From: Pleurotus djamor
Lineage: Eukaryota > Basidiomycota > Agaricomycetes > Agaricales > Pleurotaceae
Direction of reading: 5' to 3'
DNA length: 22,460 nt
Assembly (NCBI GenBank): GCA_029747585.1
Contig: JAPEVF010000733.1
Coordinates: 1-22,460 of the forward strand
Shown piece after piece: positions 1 to 10,806 of the stretch. Under the pieces are notes generated by a model. The model searched no databases. It saw only the letters and a program-made list of their open reading frames with translations, and had not been told where the DNA came from. Each line of letters begins with the position of its first letter. Within the stretch, counting starts at the first letter, position 1. The translations under genes were made by a program, and so were the position numbers.

Positions 1-258
1 GAAAAGTGTTGATGGGTAATAAGTACACAAGACATTTCGATTATTATACACATTAGCGGCACGGGGTGCAGAGGGTCTCGGGAATGTGGGAGGGATATAA
101 CGGCATATCCGAGGGTGAGTGAAGATGATGTATCAAGAAAGTCGATTATGATCAGTACACACGCGCAAGCGGTTGCGGGTATCTGGCTTGGGCGATGGAA
201 GGAAGGGGTAGAGACTGTGTCGATAAGGAGTGAGCGCAGAAAGAGTGCGGCACTCTAG

Positions 259-790
259 AAATACCAATATCGCTGACTACTGCCCTCTGGCGTATCAAAA
301 GGTTCTTAATGTTGAAAAGCAGATGAACATTGTCAATGCGCCGGACAACGAAGTCGCCCCTCTTCGCGTGCTTGGCTACCTTCTCCAAGAAGACCTCGTC
401 GACACTGGCATTAATCAGTTAGCCAGGTCCATCATGAACGCCGAAGACGATCAACCCGGCGGTCAACCCTCCCCTATATTTCCCTTCAGTGGGATTGTGA
501 TCAACCTCAATGTGCAAACTACCATTCATACAGATTCTGAAGACGTACTCATGTGTCTTGTTCTTCCCATTGGTGAGTTCGAGGGCGGAGACTTATGCTT
601 TAAGGACCTTGGCCTTCGAGTGGAACTTCGTCATGGGGACTGGATAGTCTTCGACTCCAAGAAGCTCCTCCACTTCAACATGCCCTACGTAGGCAAGAGG
701 GCTTCTTTTGTCATGCATTCGGATGGCGCTGGAGAGTTTTGGGTGAAGAATAGAAATGGGTGGAAGAATAACAATCACTTCATCGACTAA
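259..790 (+). CDS. 2OG-Fe(II) dioxygenase (double-stranded beta-helix), Tet/JBP-like; 5' end unresolved
   Basis: The 3' exon of an iron- and 2-oxoglutarate-dependent dioxygenase. The reading frame is open to the TAA at 788-790. Visible core: an HTD metal-binding motif (His codon 527-529, Asp codon 533-535), then a GEFEGGDL turn, the strand-helix pattern DWIVFDSKKLLHFN with the distal His at 671-673, and an Arg (698-700) in GKRASF at the place expected for 2-oxoglutarate binding. This order (HxD, distal H, R) is the signature of the fold. The GG-D-L and L-H-x-N pattern resembles the basidiomycete Tet/JBP-like group. The frame extends upstream only from a GTG at 230, which I do not believe is the start. 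A TAG acceptor at 256-258 suggests that coding begins at 259 as an internal exon, with the first exon near or before the window edge; no upstream donor fits in phase with certainty. Substrate unknown; nucleic-acid base oxidation is an inference from the family. Confidence 0.72.
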
Positions 791-886
791 GTCTGCGGTT
801 GTCGCAATCTACGTTACATATTCATTGTTTCCTATATCTCCGAATTAATTTTTTTTNTGGTCTGATCCTCTCAAACCAAGACCACC

Positions 887-1450
887 ATGTCCGTCGATGA
901 ATACGGATACACCGAAGAAGAACGTTTCAACATTGAAATACGTGGTCTCATTGCGGACTACCCGGATGGCATTGATGATGGGGAAAGCAATGTGGGAGAG
1001 GGACCCTACCAATGGCCCTTGGTCGAAGGTGATCCAACCCCAATCCTACCACCATCCAATCCACCTTCATCCCCTTGCTCTTTCCGCTTCCATAATTGGG
1101 ATGAGCAGGGTGGTGGAGGTCAAGCTGCTGGCTACCTGACTCATATACGAAAGGAGGAGTCCAAGGAACGCTCAAGAATTTACCGGAAACAAATGCTTAT
1201 TGCCAGCCGGGATGCTGCNCAAGTATGTTGTTTCAATCTCTCCCTCCTTTATACCGTTGCTTACATATCTTAGCTGGGTTTCTGGTTCCTCAGGCGACAA
1301 AAGGATATTCGCAAGCTGCAACAATTGAAGAAGGCTATCAAAGTTAAGAGGGAACGACAAAGAAAATTAGCTGAACGTCAAAGAAAATTGAGGACAGAGC
1401 TTCGCTCTCTCAGGTGGAAGAAGATGGCTATTCAGTCAAGATACAAGTAG
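887..1450 (+). CDS. Small charged protein with basic coiled-coil-like C-terminus (two exons, N in exon 1)
   Basis: Unrecognised protein of about 163 residues. ATG at 887 follows a CCACC context. Exon 1 is 887-1222. The intron begins GTATGT at 1223 and best ends at the CAG at 1291-1293; exon 2 runs 1294-1450. The phases join only if the N at 1219 is skipped, giving a smooth junction (DAAK then RQKDIRKLQQ). If the N is a real base, an acceptor at 1271-1273 would instead give a 51-nt intron, also in frame. The N-terminal two thirds are acidic then Pro/Ser-rich. The last 60 residues are Lys/Arg/Gln-rich with heptad-like leucines, ending in RYK, which looks like a basic helix able to bind nucleic acid or to dimerise. 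It lies 97 nt after the dioxygenase stop on the same strand. Function unknown. Confidence 0.55.
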
Positions 1451-1613
1451 AAGATGCGTAGCTGCTTTGCTCAGTGAATTTGTCGCTTTTTTTTTATTGA
1501 ATTTGTGTGGTTATTCGGCCAAACCCCATATTACGTCTCAGCGTGGTCAGCGGGATCATGAAACAAGAACGAGGTTTTTTTTTTCAAACCACCACAGTGT
1601 TCGACTCCCAACG

Positions 1614-4168
1614 ATGCCTCCCCAAAAAAGAGTCGCCTCCTCTGCCCCCGGTGAGGTGACTGATGATGAAGAGCAAATACAGAGGAAGGGGAGGTCTGGA
1701 GAGGTCTCCGAGGAAGAAGTAAGTTCCTAGCGTCTCTTTTCCATGGGTTGTGCAACTTAAAGCCTCTGCTTCGTAACGTATTTACAACTAGGTCACGGCG
1801 CCTGCAAAGAAAAAGACAAGGAAACAGACTGCAGAACCGTTACCAATGGTGAAAACACGCTCATCTACCCGACCAGGTGCTGTCGCCGCGGTCCGCGCTG
1901 TGGTAGCCGGGCTCTCTAGTAAAGGCGAAGGCAAGGTCAAAGCAGCCACGGAGAAGCCAAAGGCCGCAGGGGGGAAAGGTTTGAAGTCAACATCTCTGTT
2001 TGGTTTGCACGCTAAGAATACCACTTCTAGGGAAGACTACTACTAAGGCAAGCGCATCCTCAAAGAAGACTCAAGAGAAAGGTCTGTCACTCCGCTTACA
2101 AGATGTTGTCCTTACTCCTTGTCTCTCTAGATGAAGCGTTTATAGCCACTCAAAAGCTGTTAGAACGTGAACACGCCGAACTGGAATCTCAAGCCCGCCA
2201 GAGCTCTGCGCTTTCTGCCCATGCTGACGAGGAACTCGCCAAACATATACACAGTCTCGNCCCCCCCTGTTTCTTTCAAAGCCATCGGTACGATTCATTT
2301 CTTCATATGCGTTAATATGTTATACTGACTAAAGTGTTAGTACCCCGTCCAGCGCCGGTATTGACGCCAAATGTTCAGCTGCCTAGACCCTTTCCTGATC
2401 TCAATGCTGAGGTCCCGGATATGGATACGGAAACTATGAAGGTGGAGGAAGCGGCGGAGGAAGCAATAGCTGGATCACACCTTGACCTTGGTGTCTTGCC
2501 TGATATGGTGGACGACGATCAGGTTGCTGAGAAAGACCACGGGGATGGGGAGGAGGGGGAGGACTCGGAAGACCATGAAGTTGGGCAAGATGACGAAGAG
2601 GATGATGAGGATGAGGATGAAGATGACTCGGAGGATGAGGACGAAGATGAGGATGGAGATGGAGATGAAGATGAAGATGAAGAGGATGAAGATAACGCTC
2701 AGGTACTAGCTAGGGCAAAGAAGCCTTCGACACGCTCTAAGAAGATTCTCCCTTCCAAGAAGAGCATCAAGGTGCACAAGCTAGACTCTGAGGTACGTTT
2801 AGTTCCACTGATCCACGTTGGAATGGGTTATTACCACCGTATGCAGATCTTGGCCGATGAAGGTGACCAGAGCCTGGTTGGAAAACAAGATCCCAAGCAG
2901 AGCAAGAAGCCGAAACGTTCAAGCCGAGTATCAGGGAGGGATAGGAATACTGAAGGCTTACATCGGCAAGGAGCTAAGCATGTCCTTGTGGATTTCAATT
3001 ACACTGACCTTGATTGCCGTCGTCTGGTGGAGCAAGCAAGGACATCTATGCGCCAAAAAATCATCCTAGAAGACGCTTTTCCTCGCAATATCGAAAAGTT
3101 AATCATGGAAATCTTGCGCGAGGTCTGCCATACCAAAATGGAGCAAAAGTTCATCAAACGGATGAAGCGGGAAGGGGATGAGCGACTGGACGACCTCATC
3201 GATTATGTGAGTGACTCTGAATCTGAACCTCCCCGCCCAAGCCTCAACTTATCGTTACTAATCCACCCACCTCAGGTAGCTTACTGTGTCCCCCATCAGC
3301 GAAACCAGGTGAAAGCTGCAGCCGCGGATGTGGTATGCTCCGCATACTCCCTCCTTGGCCATTCGACGGCCGAACAAATTAAAGGGAAGGTTCAGTGGCT
3401 CAGCCAGGGAGGCCACTTTCATTACGGCTCTGCCAATCCGCAGGTACTCTCTCTCTTTTGACGAATTGATGGATGTTGCTGAATACAACCCTAGTCGAAG
3501 ACATACAATGTTCAGGCCCCCTATGGACATTCTGTCCTTGGGGATGTCATGCGGAAGCTCTTCTTCCTAGGGTCAAAAAGCTCTGCTGCTCACACAGCAA
3601 TCTTTGCGCACATGCTCAAGCAGCAAATGATCCCCATCCCCATGCTAGCCCTTGTCTTGACAGGTATCCAGCATAGCGTTTCGGAATACAGGGATGGGTA
3701 CTTCTCTGGCAAGGAGTTTCGTTCTAACGACGTAGAACCCTGGTGAGTCTCAGGTTGATCTCGTTTCTCATTTCGATATATCTGATGGCCTCCCATAGGT
3801 ATCGTTATCATCTCCGAGCATTGGACAAGTGTGGCAAGGAGTCGGGAAGATGGCTCCCCAACCATCTTCATGAGATGTGGAAGGAGCTCATGTGAGGTCT
3901 TCCTTTCCTTTGTTTCTTCCCTTTGACATAGACGATGTTTAGGTACCAAGCCAAGCCTGGGTTCCTTGACGCATTGGCCAGTCAAGACGTCAGTCAAGAG
4001 TTCCATGGTGTTGATTTCAAAGCTTTGGCTGCCTCGGTCCCCCCCTCGGTCACCCCCTCTTGGAATGGTGGTGATGGTGATGGCTCCATGGCCATCGACA
4101 CCTCAGCTTCTACGCCCCCCCCCAATGCAGCGGCGCGTAACCCCCTTGGCTCCCCTCAGGTTACATAG
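1614..4168 (+). CDS. DUF6532 domain protein with acidic low-complexity region (ten exons)
   Basis: Exons: 1614-1718, 1792-1978, 2031-2081, 2131-2287, 2341-2792, 2847-3206, 3276-3443, 3516-3742, 3799-3891, 3943-4168. All junctions agree in phase and give 674 residues once the N at 2260 is skipped; counting it puts downstream exons out of frame. The N-terminus is Lys/Ser-rich and basic, followed by a long Asp/Glu tract (about 2515-2695) and another basic patch (KKPSTRSKK). The C-terminal 300 residues fit the DUF6532 family, abundant in mushroom genomes: an all-helical region starting near HVLVDFNY, with AFPRNIEKL, the TAEQIKGKVQWL segment, the Pro-rich IPIPMLALVLTGIQ motif and a W-YRYHL-L helix. 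The family has no known biochemical role. Nuclear location is suggested by the basic patches only. The tail after 4020 is Pro/Ser-rich and probably disordered. Confidence 0.82.
2570..2697 (+). repeat. GAT/GAG/GAA-rich low-complexity tract
   Basis: Purine-rich, triplet-periodic stretch inside exon 5 of the DUF6532 gene, encoding almost only Asp and Glu with a few Gly and Ser. The trinucleotide period suggests slippage-driven expansion, so copy number may vary between strains. Confidence 0.85.
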
Positions 4169-4907
4169 TACACTAATAGCATTGGATATTGTATATATGG
4201 TATATCGTATAGTAGCAGCATAATCGTAATGTTTTACCCTGATTAATTTCTGGTTTCATCGACCAAGAAGGACCAAGAAGGATGAGGCATACGAATCCAA
4301 CCAAATCTACCGGAATTTCTCGTCTTCACATTCCCCGGCTCCCCTCCCATCCTAAGCTTTTCTGACCATGCTATGGGTTACATTACTTTCCCATCTTAAA
4401 TTGCACGCAGAGCATTGCTTGAAAATAAAGGTTGAATCCAGAGCTTCGATCCCTTTCCATGCTTACCTGGTTCAGAAGGAACACGGAGCACAATAAATGA
4501 TTTTACACCTTTCTTTGCTTTGTATCATAGTGTAGGGGGGCACCTTGAGCTTTACTCACATCTGATGCTTTGATTCCTTCGTATGCTTTCGAAGCCTTGA
4601 GTGCTTTGGCTGCTTTGGCTGCTTTGGCTGCTTTCGGCGATCCCAGGGGATGCAAACAGGGGTAGCTGGATTTTTCCCGCTTTGGGGGCTTTGTCAGGGG
4701 GAGGCGAGACAGCCCCTGGATTTTTATTCTTTTTCTCGCGGAGACTATGAAGATACCTTTCTCCCAATGCTCCCCTTGCCTTCCAAGGTTTGAGATGATT
4801 TTTCTTGCTCCCTTCCACAATCAGGTTTTCCTGATGTTGTAACTAACAATCTCAAAACGACAACATAACCTCAAGCATACGCCCCGTCTTCCTCCTGTTC
4901 CGGTCTG
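4169..4907. other. Intergenic region with two short tandem repeats
   Basis: No convincing gene. 4261-4280 is a perfect 10-bp direct repeat (GACCAAGAAG twice). 4602-4637 is a 9-bp tandem repeat (TGCTTTGGC three times plus a diverged fourth). Open frames on the minus strand here have no ATG start and owe their Ala/Lys or Ser/Gln runs to this repeat. The first 100 bases are presumably the 3' untranslated region of the DUF6532 gene. Confidence 0.6.
4602..4637. repeat. 9-bp tandem repeat, about four units
   Basis: Unit TGCTTTGGC at 4602, 4611 and 4620, with a diverged unit TGCTTTCGG at 4629. Intergenic minisatellite-like repeat. Confidence 0.85.
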
Positions 4908-5528
4908 ATGCACCCCATTCGCTTCCTTCCCAACAACGGGAACAGGCTGATACTTCCCTTCCTGGGAAACGGGCAGAGAAATCTCACATACGATTCCTCG
5001 TTCGACTCGTCCAACAAAAACCATTATGAAGACATCATGGTCACAAGGAGCCTTGCTGAGTGTGACATATTGCCGCGCCGTCCACCCACATCCCAGAAGG
5101 AAATCTCCATAGCCATCCTGCCAGGCGACCCTACATCTCGCCGGACTCCTGAAAACACGAAGCTACTCCTGATTGGTGCCGAGCACCATACAGTGCCAGT
5201 GCGCCTCGCGACCGTCGATTCCACAAGCGGTCGTGCAAATCAAATAATACTCGATTCCACGAATGGTTTCTGCAATCCATTCCACCATGATTCCATCATC
5301 GTCCATCATCGCTTGGGTTTTGGGCTAGTTCAAGGCGTGTGGGAGTGTTACGCTGATTTAGTCGCACTCCTTGTCGGATTCTGCTATGGGTGCCTCGACA
5401 AATTGCATACTTGGGGATGGATGAAATTACAGAATACGAGCTTCAAAGGGCAAGAAATTCTGGCAAATTTGAGAGAGGATCCGTCACAAAACTGGATGAC
5501 GGATATCAATGGATCCGCGGCTCCTTAG
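4908..5528 (+). CDS. Hypothetical ORF, doubtful
   Basis: An ATG-initiated open frame of 206 codons with no recognised domain. A possible 45-nt intron (GTTTTG donor near 5318, acceptor TTTAG at 5357-5361, with a CTGAT branch-like site) would leave the frame unchanged. A second frame over 5362-5599, ending in TGA, also reads like a plausible C-terminal exon (contains MDEITEYELQRARNSGK and DDGYQWIRG). I found no donor in exon 1 that joins to it in phase without leaving a very short intron. Either the gene ends at 5528 or the real product uses the other frame to 5599. Composition is ordinary for this genome. Function unknown; it may be a relic. Confidence 0.3.
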   Translation: MHPIRFLPNNGNRLILPFLGNGQRNLTYDSSFDSSNKNHYEDIMVTRSLAECDILPRRPPTSQKEISIAILPGDPTSRRTPENTKLLLIGAEHHTVPVRLATVDSTSGRANQIILDSTNGFCNPFHHDSIIVHHRLGFGLVQGVWECYADLVALLVGFCYGCLDKLHTWGWMKLQNTSFKGQEILANLREDPSQNWMTDINGSAAP

Positions 5529-5934
5529 ATGAGACAGGAAAGACAGATGGTCTGTCACCACAAGCAAGGCAGGCCTTCACAGACTTTCTCTGTGGATGAG
5601 AGCCATCATAAATAGCAATTGACTCCCTGTTCGTTGCTTATAAATGTACATGACTCTGTGGTCACACATTTCTTATAACACTGTGTATCACAATGTGTAG
5701 ACTGATTCAAAAGTCATGTGGAGCTCTTTGGCATTGGAAAGCCGTAAATGAAGGCGTTCCGAGCAGTGTAGCTCGTTGATGAACCGCGGCGAGGGTAGGC
5801 ACTTTTCGATGGAGCTGTATCTGGATCAACTTCAGTTGCATATCTGGAAAGACGAGGGCTTGGCTCCAATGCGGCTGGAGCCTAGTAATAGGGCCCGGCG
5901 CATAGCGGAGGCAGCCTAGTACGGGTTTAAACGT

Positions 5935-6090
5935 TTATCCGTCGACCTCGGCCTCATAAGGGTCTTCTTTGGAGGGACGATCGTCCGGAGACTCGACAGA
6001 AATAAACTCGTATTTCATACACGGAACGGGAACGGTGGCGAAGTGACGGAGTGCGTTTCGATTTAGCGTCCCAAGCTCCACCAAGAACGT
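5935..6090 (-). CDS. Possible 3' exon of an unidentified gene
   Basis: Open minus-strand stretch of 51 codons ending in TAA (5937-5935). The product has protein-like composition (VELGTLNRNALRHFATVPVP, then an acidic tail with DDRPSKEDPYEAEVDG). No clear start or upstream exon was found and an in-frame stop precedes it at 6093-6091, so this is either a terminal exon or a fragment. Confidence 0.22.
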   Translation of the reverse strand, partial: TFLVELGTLNRNALRHFATVPVPCMKYEFISVESPDDRPSKEDPYEAEVDG

Positions 6091-6561
6091 TCAATAGGGA
6101 GTTTGTTTGGGCCAATTTGCGCGCTGCTGCATGCCCTGAGTCCCTCAAAAAACCTCTTGGTTTTATATTCAGTTACGGAGAGTGTCAGTGGCACTCAGGG
6201 AGCCTCGGAGATTTGGCTGGTGCGCCACGTCGTATGGTCAATAATATGAGAACACAAGTAGAATTTGGTGCTATATACAGCTTGCTATCTACAAACCGAT
6301 AGATTTGCCACAAGAGACTACCGGCGCCGGTGTGCGTATAACGGCGGCCGCGTCGCCAGCCTGATGTCAAATTTAGCCTCTAGATGGCCTGAGATTATAT
6401 TTACCCATTCTGCTGCCGCCATCAAGACTTTCCCCTGATATTGGAGTGGTGTGAGTGAAGTTAGAAGGGGAGCTGTCTGCCCGTACTGGCTGCCGTGCGA
6501 TGAAGTGCATTCAAGGTGGTTAAAAAGACCCTGGCCGTGGGACCTGAGGAGAGAGATACTG

Positions 6562-6906
6562 TCAAGACAAGGAAAACTTGGAAACTGTGGTCAATGACAC
6601 TGACAGCGCGGCGATGGGAAGTGGCTGAATGCGAGGGAAAGCATCTACAATGACTCTTTTATTGACGATTGATGAGGGCGACGAGGTCGCTGCGGTGGCC
6701 GAGCTCTGGCTGTTGGAGGAGTGTTTTACTCTCATGAATCCATCGGTGGACTGAGAGCTTATATTGCACTGCTCGTTGTGTCGTTTGACGGCGGCGGGAG
6801 CTCCACCAGTATCCGATCCCTCCGTTCGACGGGTACCAGGAGTGGATGAGTCGACCATAAACTCAAAGTCTGCGACAGCCCGAGGGATCTCCGGCTTCAG
6901 AAACAC
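6562..6906 (-). CDS. Possible Ser/Thr-rich C-terminal exon of an unidentified gene
   Basis: Open minus-strand frame of 114 codons starting only from GTG, so if real it is an internal or terminal exon. The product is Ser/Thr/Ala-rich and probably disordered (contains SSNSQSSATAATSSPSS), with no known domain. Upstream minus-strand sequence contains possible CAG acceptors near 6919-6945 but no confident preceding exon. Confidence 0.25.
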   Translation of the reverse strand: MFLKPEIPRAVADFEFMVDSSTPGTRRTEGSDTGGAPAAVKRHNEQCNISSQSTDGFMRVKHSSNSQSSATAATSSPSSIVNKRVIVDAFPRIQPLPIAALSVSLTTVSKFSLS

Positions 6907-7370
6907 GCGTCAGCAAGACTGGATCCCGCCCTGGCTCTGCACATACTCTGGTGTTTGGTACATACTTACTCTGGTGTTTGGATAGTTTCATTATCGTTGA
7001 GAAGACGCATTGCGTCGTCCGCAAGTTCCGGTGACATTGAAGAAAGCGTGAAAGTCGCGATTCAGAATCAAAGATCCGCTACGACGTCCGCGGACTCTAT
7101 TCAGCTCTAAGTAAACCTTTGAACGGGGAAATTTAGTTAAATGATTTAAATCATGTGATCTGTACCCAAATCGTTTCCAGTATTTCGCATGCTTCCACCT
7201 CAACCCCTGCTTTTTGCTAGTTCCCTCGTCTTCTGTCGACGAGCCACTGGTTCACGCTGGTCCATTGAGTGGCGGCGAAACGGTTCTTGGAAAGCGTGAG
7301 CGGTTCATGGGCCCCGGTGTGCTCACCATTTTCCGTCTGTTCACGCTTGCAAGTCCCCAATTGCTGCCCC

Positions 7371-9699
7371 ATGCCTCCTCGTCGAACGGCCGGCAAGGAC
7401 AGTGGATCAGCTCCGTCAACGCCAAAGAAGAGACCACGCAAAAAGGCTATTGCCCCTCCCACTCCCAATACTCCCAGCACGCAATCTGAGCAGCCATCCG
7501 ATGAACCCACTATCCGTGCCCTTCTGGGTCACACAACGGCAACTTCAGCAGAATGGTTCCATACAAAAAGCACAACCACCAATTACCGTAATAACGTGAA
7601 GGCCGGTAAGGCCTGGCTGGCTACCTGGGCTAAGGATGCTGGGGACGGCGGGTCAGAAGGGATGCCGGCTGGGGCTGAGGGATACCAGGGTGACATCTCG
7701 AGCCTTGCAGATGCTTTCGATACTATCAAAGAGGAGACACCACTAGCTCTACGCCTATGGATTGCTTATAAATGCGACCACCAAAATTGTGGGTTTTCGA
7801 CAGCTGAGTCACACCGCGCAGCTTTCAAGGATTACTTTGAGAGGTGCGCCACCTATTCTAAGGCTATTCATACTGTATTGAAAGCATCTTTGCCTCTGGG
7901 AACATAGGGAACTGGGGTGTCAAGGCGACTTCTGGCGGTTCAATTCACATACATCCTCTTGGGAGGGGAATCCCGTCTTCCAGACCGACTTCAAGGTTTA
8001 TTTTGAGTCTCTCAAGCATCGCCAAAATCGGACAGCCACGGCTAACCAAGCACTGCCCATGCTACCCAAAGACATGAAAATCATCTTGGACTATCTCAGC
8101 TCCTCAGAAGCGGCCACTGCTCTCACAGACATTCAACGTTCATTCTATAAGGCCTTTTCTACAACAGCGTTCAATCTATGGACAAGGTGAGTCTTGGCTG
8201 AGTACTTGTTCTGGTGTAAATATGTTGCGTCTCACACCCACCTACTCAGGAACGAGGAACTTGTCAACTTTCGATATGGCGACCTGTCTCCACACCAGTC
8301 CCCAGATTCCGGTCAACCATACCATGAGTTCCGCTTGATTTTCAGAAAGACAAACAAAGACCCCACTCACGGTAATTATTCCCGTAAACGTTACCTCTTC
8401 ACGTTCTTACCCTGTATCCTGCCCTGCCTTAGTCCAATCCTACTATGTTCCTGTTCAGCCAACTATGCCGGAGATTGATTGTTATACCCATCTATCTCTT
8501 TGGCTTTCGCTCCTTCAATCCCAGCTCGGTCGGCCCCTGGAAGCACAAGACTACATCTTCCCAGCAATCGCCTCTACTGGAAAGCTCAAATTTGGAGAGC
8601 CCATGACTCGAGCCGGCGTTGAAAAGCTTTTGGACTTGGTAACGTCCAAGTCTGGAGTACTCAAAGGACGTAATGGTAAGTTTACCACCCACTGCTTTCG
8701 ACGTGGTGGGGCCCAATACCGGTTCATGTGGGCGGAAACAAGGTGGAGTTTGAAAGCCGTTAAGTGGTGGGGTGGCTGGTCGTCAAGCGAGAATGTGAGT
8801 TTATTGCTGGCTTCAAGTCCCGGGCTTGCCCTCAATCTCAGTTGTGATATGGATTCTAGGTGGGTACCATTATGCGGTACCTCTTAGATGAACTTACAGC
8901 CTACGAAGAGGGCTTTACGGATATTTTGATGAATAATCGCTCCAATCTTCGGCATGAGAACTTTATGGGCATGTCGACACCAACCACTCCCTTGACCCAC
9001 CAGGATTTAGACGCCCTTGAGAGTAAGTTGGGGCAACGTCTGGAAAATCTTCTCCTGAAAACACCCTTGGCTGTACGTGTGGGAGAGCCGTCAACTGGTG
9101 AAGTTACTTGCGATTTGAATCTACCTGCGATGACTTACCAAGTAATAGATACAAGGCCAATTGCGTCAGTTCTTCCTGCACTGCAGAGCGCCCAACCAGC
9201 GAGTCAAGAGGGATCACCCTCTGCTAGGCGAATTTTGGAAATACCATCTGTCGCTTCCCCATCCAATCCACCCGACAATCCATTCGCCTCCTCCATACCT
9301 TCAAGTCTGACATCTCTTGATCCGGCTCCAAGACAATCTCCCGCTGAGGAAGCCGCCCTGTCTTCTTCCGCCGTGCCTCCGCGCATACCAATGACTCAGT
9401 CTATGGATGATGTCATCAAGTACTGGACCGTTGGCGATCCTGAAAAAGGTCTGATCCATCCCCTCCAGGATTGGTCCTGGATCTATGGGCGTAAAGCCTA
9501 TTTATCCGAGGAACAGAAGCTGTCGAATATCCGCATCCTATATGAAGAATACCAGGTAAAGTGTGAGGGAGATAGAGAGATTTTTCTTGAAAGGTATCCT
9601 GGGCTGTGGTACAGTTTTACAAAGCTGTTGGCGGAGGTACGACGGGAACGAAAGGAGAGAGGTGATACCAAGGGTAGACAGCGGCGATCTAGATGTTAA
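7371..9699 (+). CDS. Crypton-type tyrosine recombinase with GCR1_C-like DNA-binding domain (five exons, intact)
   Basis: Exons 7371-7843, 7908-8186, 8250-8371, 8433-8794 and 8860-9699 join in phase to give 691 residues. It catalyses DNA strand cutting and rejoining through a covalent tyrosine intermediate. Domains: a basic, Pro/Ser-rich N-terminus with a nuclear-localisation-like KKRPRKK; a helical core-binding domain (about 60-220); a catalytic domain with Arg251 in LWTRNEELVNFRYGD, a beta-hairpin Lys (284 or 287), the HCFRRGGAQ box with His378 and Arg381, Trp407 in WWGGW and nucleophile Tyr419 in IMRYLLDEL; a disordered linker; and a C-terminal GCR1_C-like domain from about residue 590 (IKYW, WSWIYGRKAYLSEEQK, YSFTKLLAEVRRER). 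This architecture is that of fungal Cryptons, DNA transposons that move by tyrosine recombinase, and close relatives are annotated in mushrooms as DNA breaking-rejoining enzymes. All catalytic positions are present and no stop or frameshift is seen, so it could be active. ATG 7371 is chosen because the longer frame upstream starts at another ATG in unlikely sequence (7269). Confidence 0.88.
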
Positions 9700-10294
9700 A
9701 TATTATCAATTCATATATCTCCCACCTCTTTTGAATGATTAAGGTTAATATGAGTGAATTCGAAGCTATATTCGAAGAGATTTGCGGTTGAGAGTCCCCT
9801 ACCAAGGTACCAGGTCTTAAATCTACAACGTCAAAGACCTGTTAAAAGTACCTAAAAGCCACTTTTTGGGTGTAAATTTAGCGATTGGATTTAACTGTGA
9901 TTTAATTTCAAAGAGAAGCATAATCTTATGCTAGTACTTGAGCGTCTTCACCGACTTTCCAAGTCGTTTCGAAATTGTCATTTTTCCCAACTTTCAAAAA
10001 TAGTTTTTCAATTATGTACTTGGTACGTTGATTCCGCTACTTCCATCTCCTTCAACCTGATCGTCCCAGCCCACTGTTGCCAGTAATTAGAGACAACATA
10101 GGCGGCTCATACGCTGTCCATATTAGGTAGAACTCATAAGTTCCTCCGAACTAGAGGAATTTCGAGGTTCGTTATAGTTAGGCTGCCATGTCTCTGGAAA
10201 ACAAACAAATACACAACGGTTGAAAATCACGCTTCCACCTCTCTCCTCATTCCCAACTCGTTCCCATCAGCCCCGCCAACAACCAGCAAAATCA
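9700..10294. other. AT-rich intergenic spacer after the Crypton gene
   Basis: No coding signal seen. AT-richer than the flanks, with A/T runs around 9700-10020. Probably holds the Crypton 3' untranslated region and possibly its right boundary, plus the promoter of the next gene. No terminal repeat was recognised. Confidence 0.5.
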
Positions 10295-10750
10295 ATGGAA
10301 CTTTTGGACCGTCTAAATAGTCTTTTCCGTCCTCTACATCCCTTGCCAAACGCCCCACGCTCAATTTCTGTCGGTATACGGACCACCATTACGCGAACTG
10401 AAACACATGTGAATGCCGATTACCTGATCGGTGGGGGCAATATGAAGGAATTGGCCCGGTTACGGCTTCCTCAGAATCAAGGTGCGTTGTATATGATTAT
10501 TCTTCACCGTATTTGATATTAATAACTTGTCAAAGTTCCCCTTTGCATTTGGTGCCAAAGGCGGCAAACATACGAGCAGGAGGTCGAAGAAATGGCCAGA
10601 ATCCAGGCCTCAAAGATTGAAGCTCTTACCCTGGAGATTGATGGGTATCGTGAACAAGTCGAACATCTGCGAGGAGTTTTGCGAGCAGCCGCCATTGTTC
10701 TTACATGTTATGCCGATGATGCTGATGGAGTAGCCGGGGTCCAGTCATAG
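10295..10750 (+). CDS. Small two-exon coiled-coil protein
   Basis: Exons 10295-10481 and 10536-10750 join in phase across a 54-nt intron (GTGCGT to CAAAG) and give 133 residues. The start is the first ATG in frame; the open frame upstream begins only at TTG. Exon 1 encodes a basic segment with the thr-rich GIRTTITRTETHVNADYL. Exon 2 encodes a long helix with heptad spacing (YEQEVEEMARIQASKIEAL, YREQVEHLRGVLRAAAIVL), so it probably self-associates or binds a partner. Not a known domain to me. It is in the same direction as the Crypton recombinase and starts about 600 bp after its stop, so it could be a passenger gene or simply a neighbour. Confidence 0.55.
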
Positions 10751-10806
10751 TATACTGTTGTGAACGTCTTTATATATATATTCAACTGTGATCCTTGTCG
10801 GCTGTC

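Larger units (their letters stand above)
5600..7370. other. Long intergenic region with two weak minus-strand exon candidates
   Basis: 1.77 kb without a confident gene. Two minus-strand open stretches are listed separately (5935-6090 and 6562-6906). Around 6944-6982 a 15-base segment containing ACTCTGGTGTTTGG occurs twice about 24 bases apart. The 5' boundary of the Crypton element probably lies here, but no terminal signature was recognised. Confidence 0.5.

Noticed and set aside
2482..2709. Met/Lys/Arg-rich open frame over the acidic tract
   Set aside because: A frame-shifted shadow of the Asp/Glu repeat in the DUF6532 gene.
4503..4820. Minus-strand open frames with Ala/Lys or Ser/Gln repeats
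   Set aside because: Two overlapping frames are open only because of the 9-bp tandem repeat, neither has a convincing start, and no splice structure fits.
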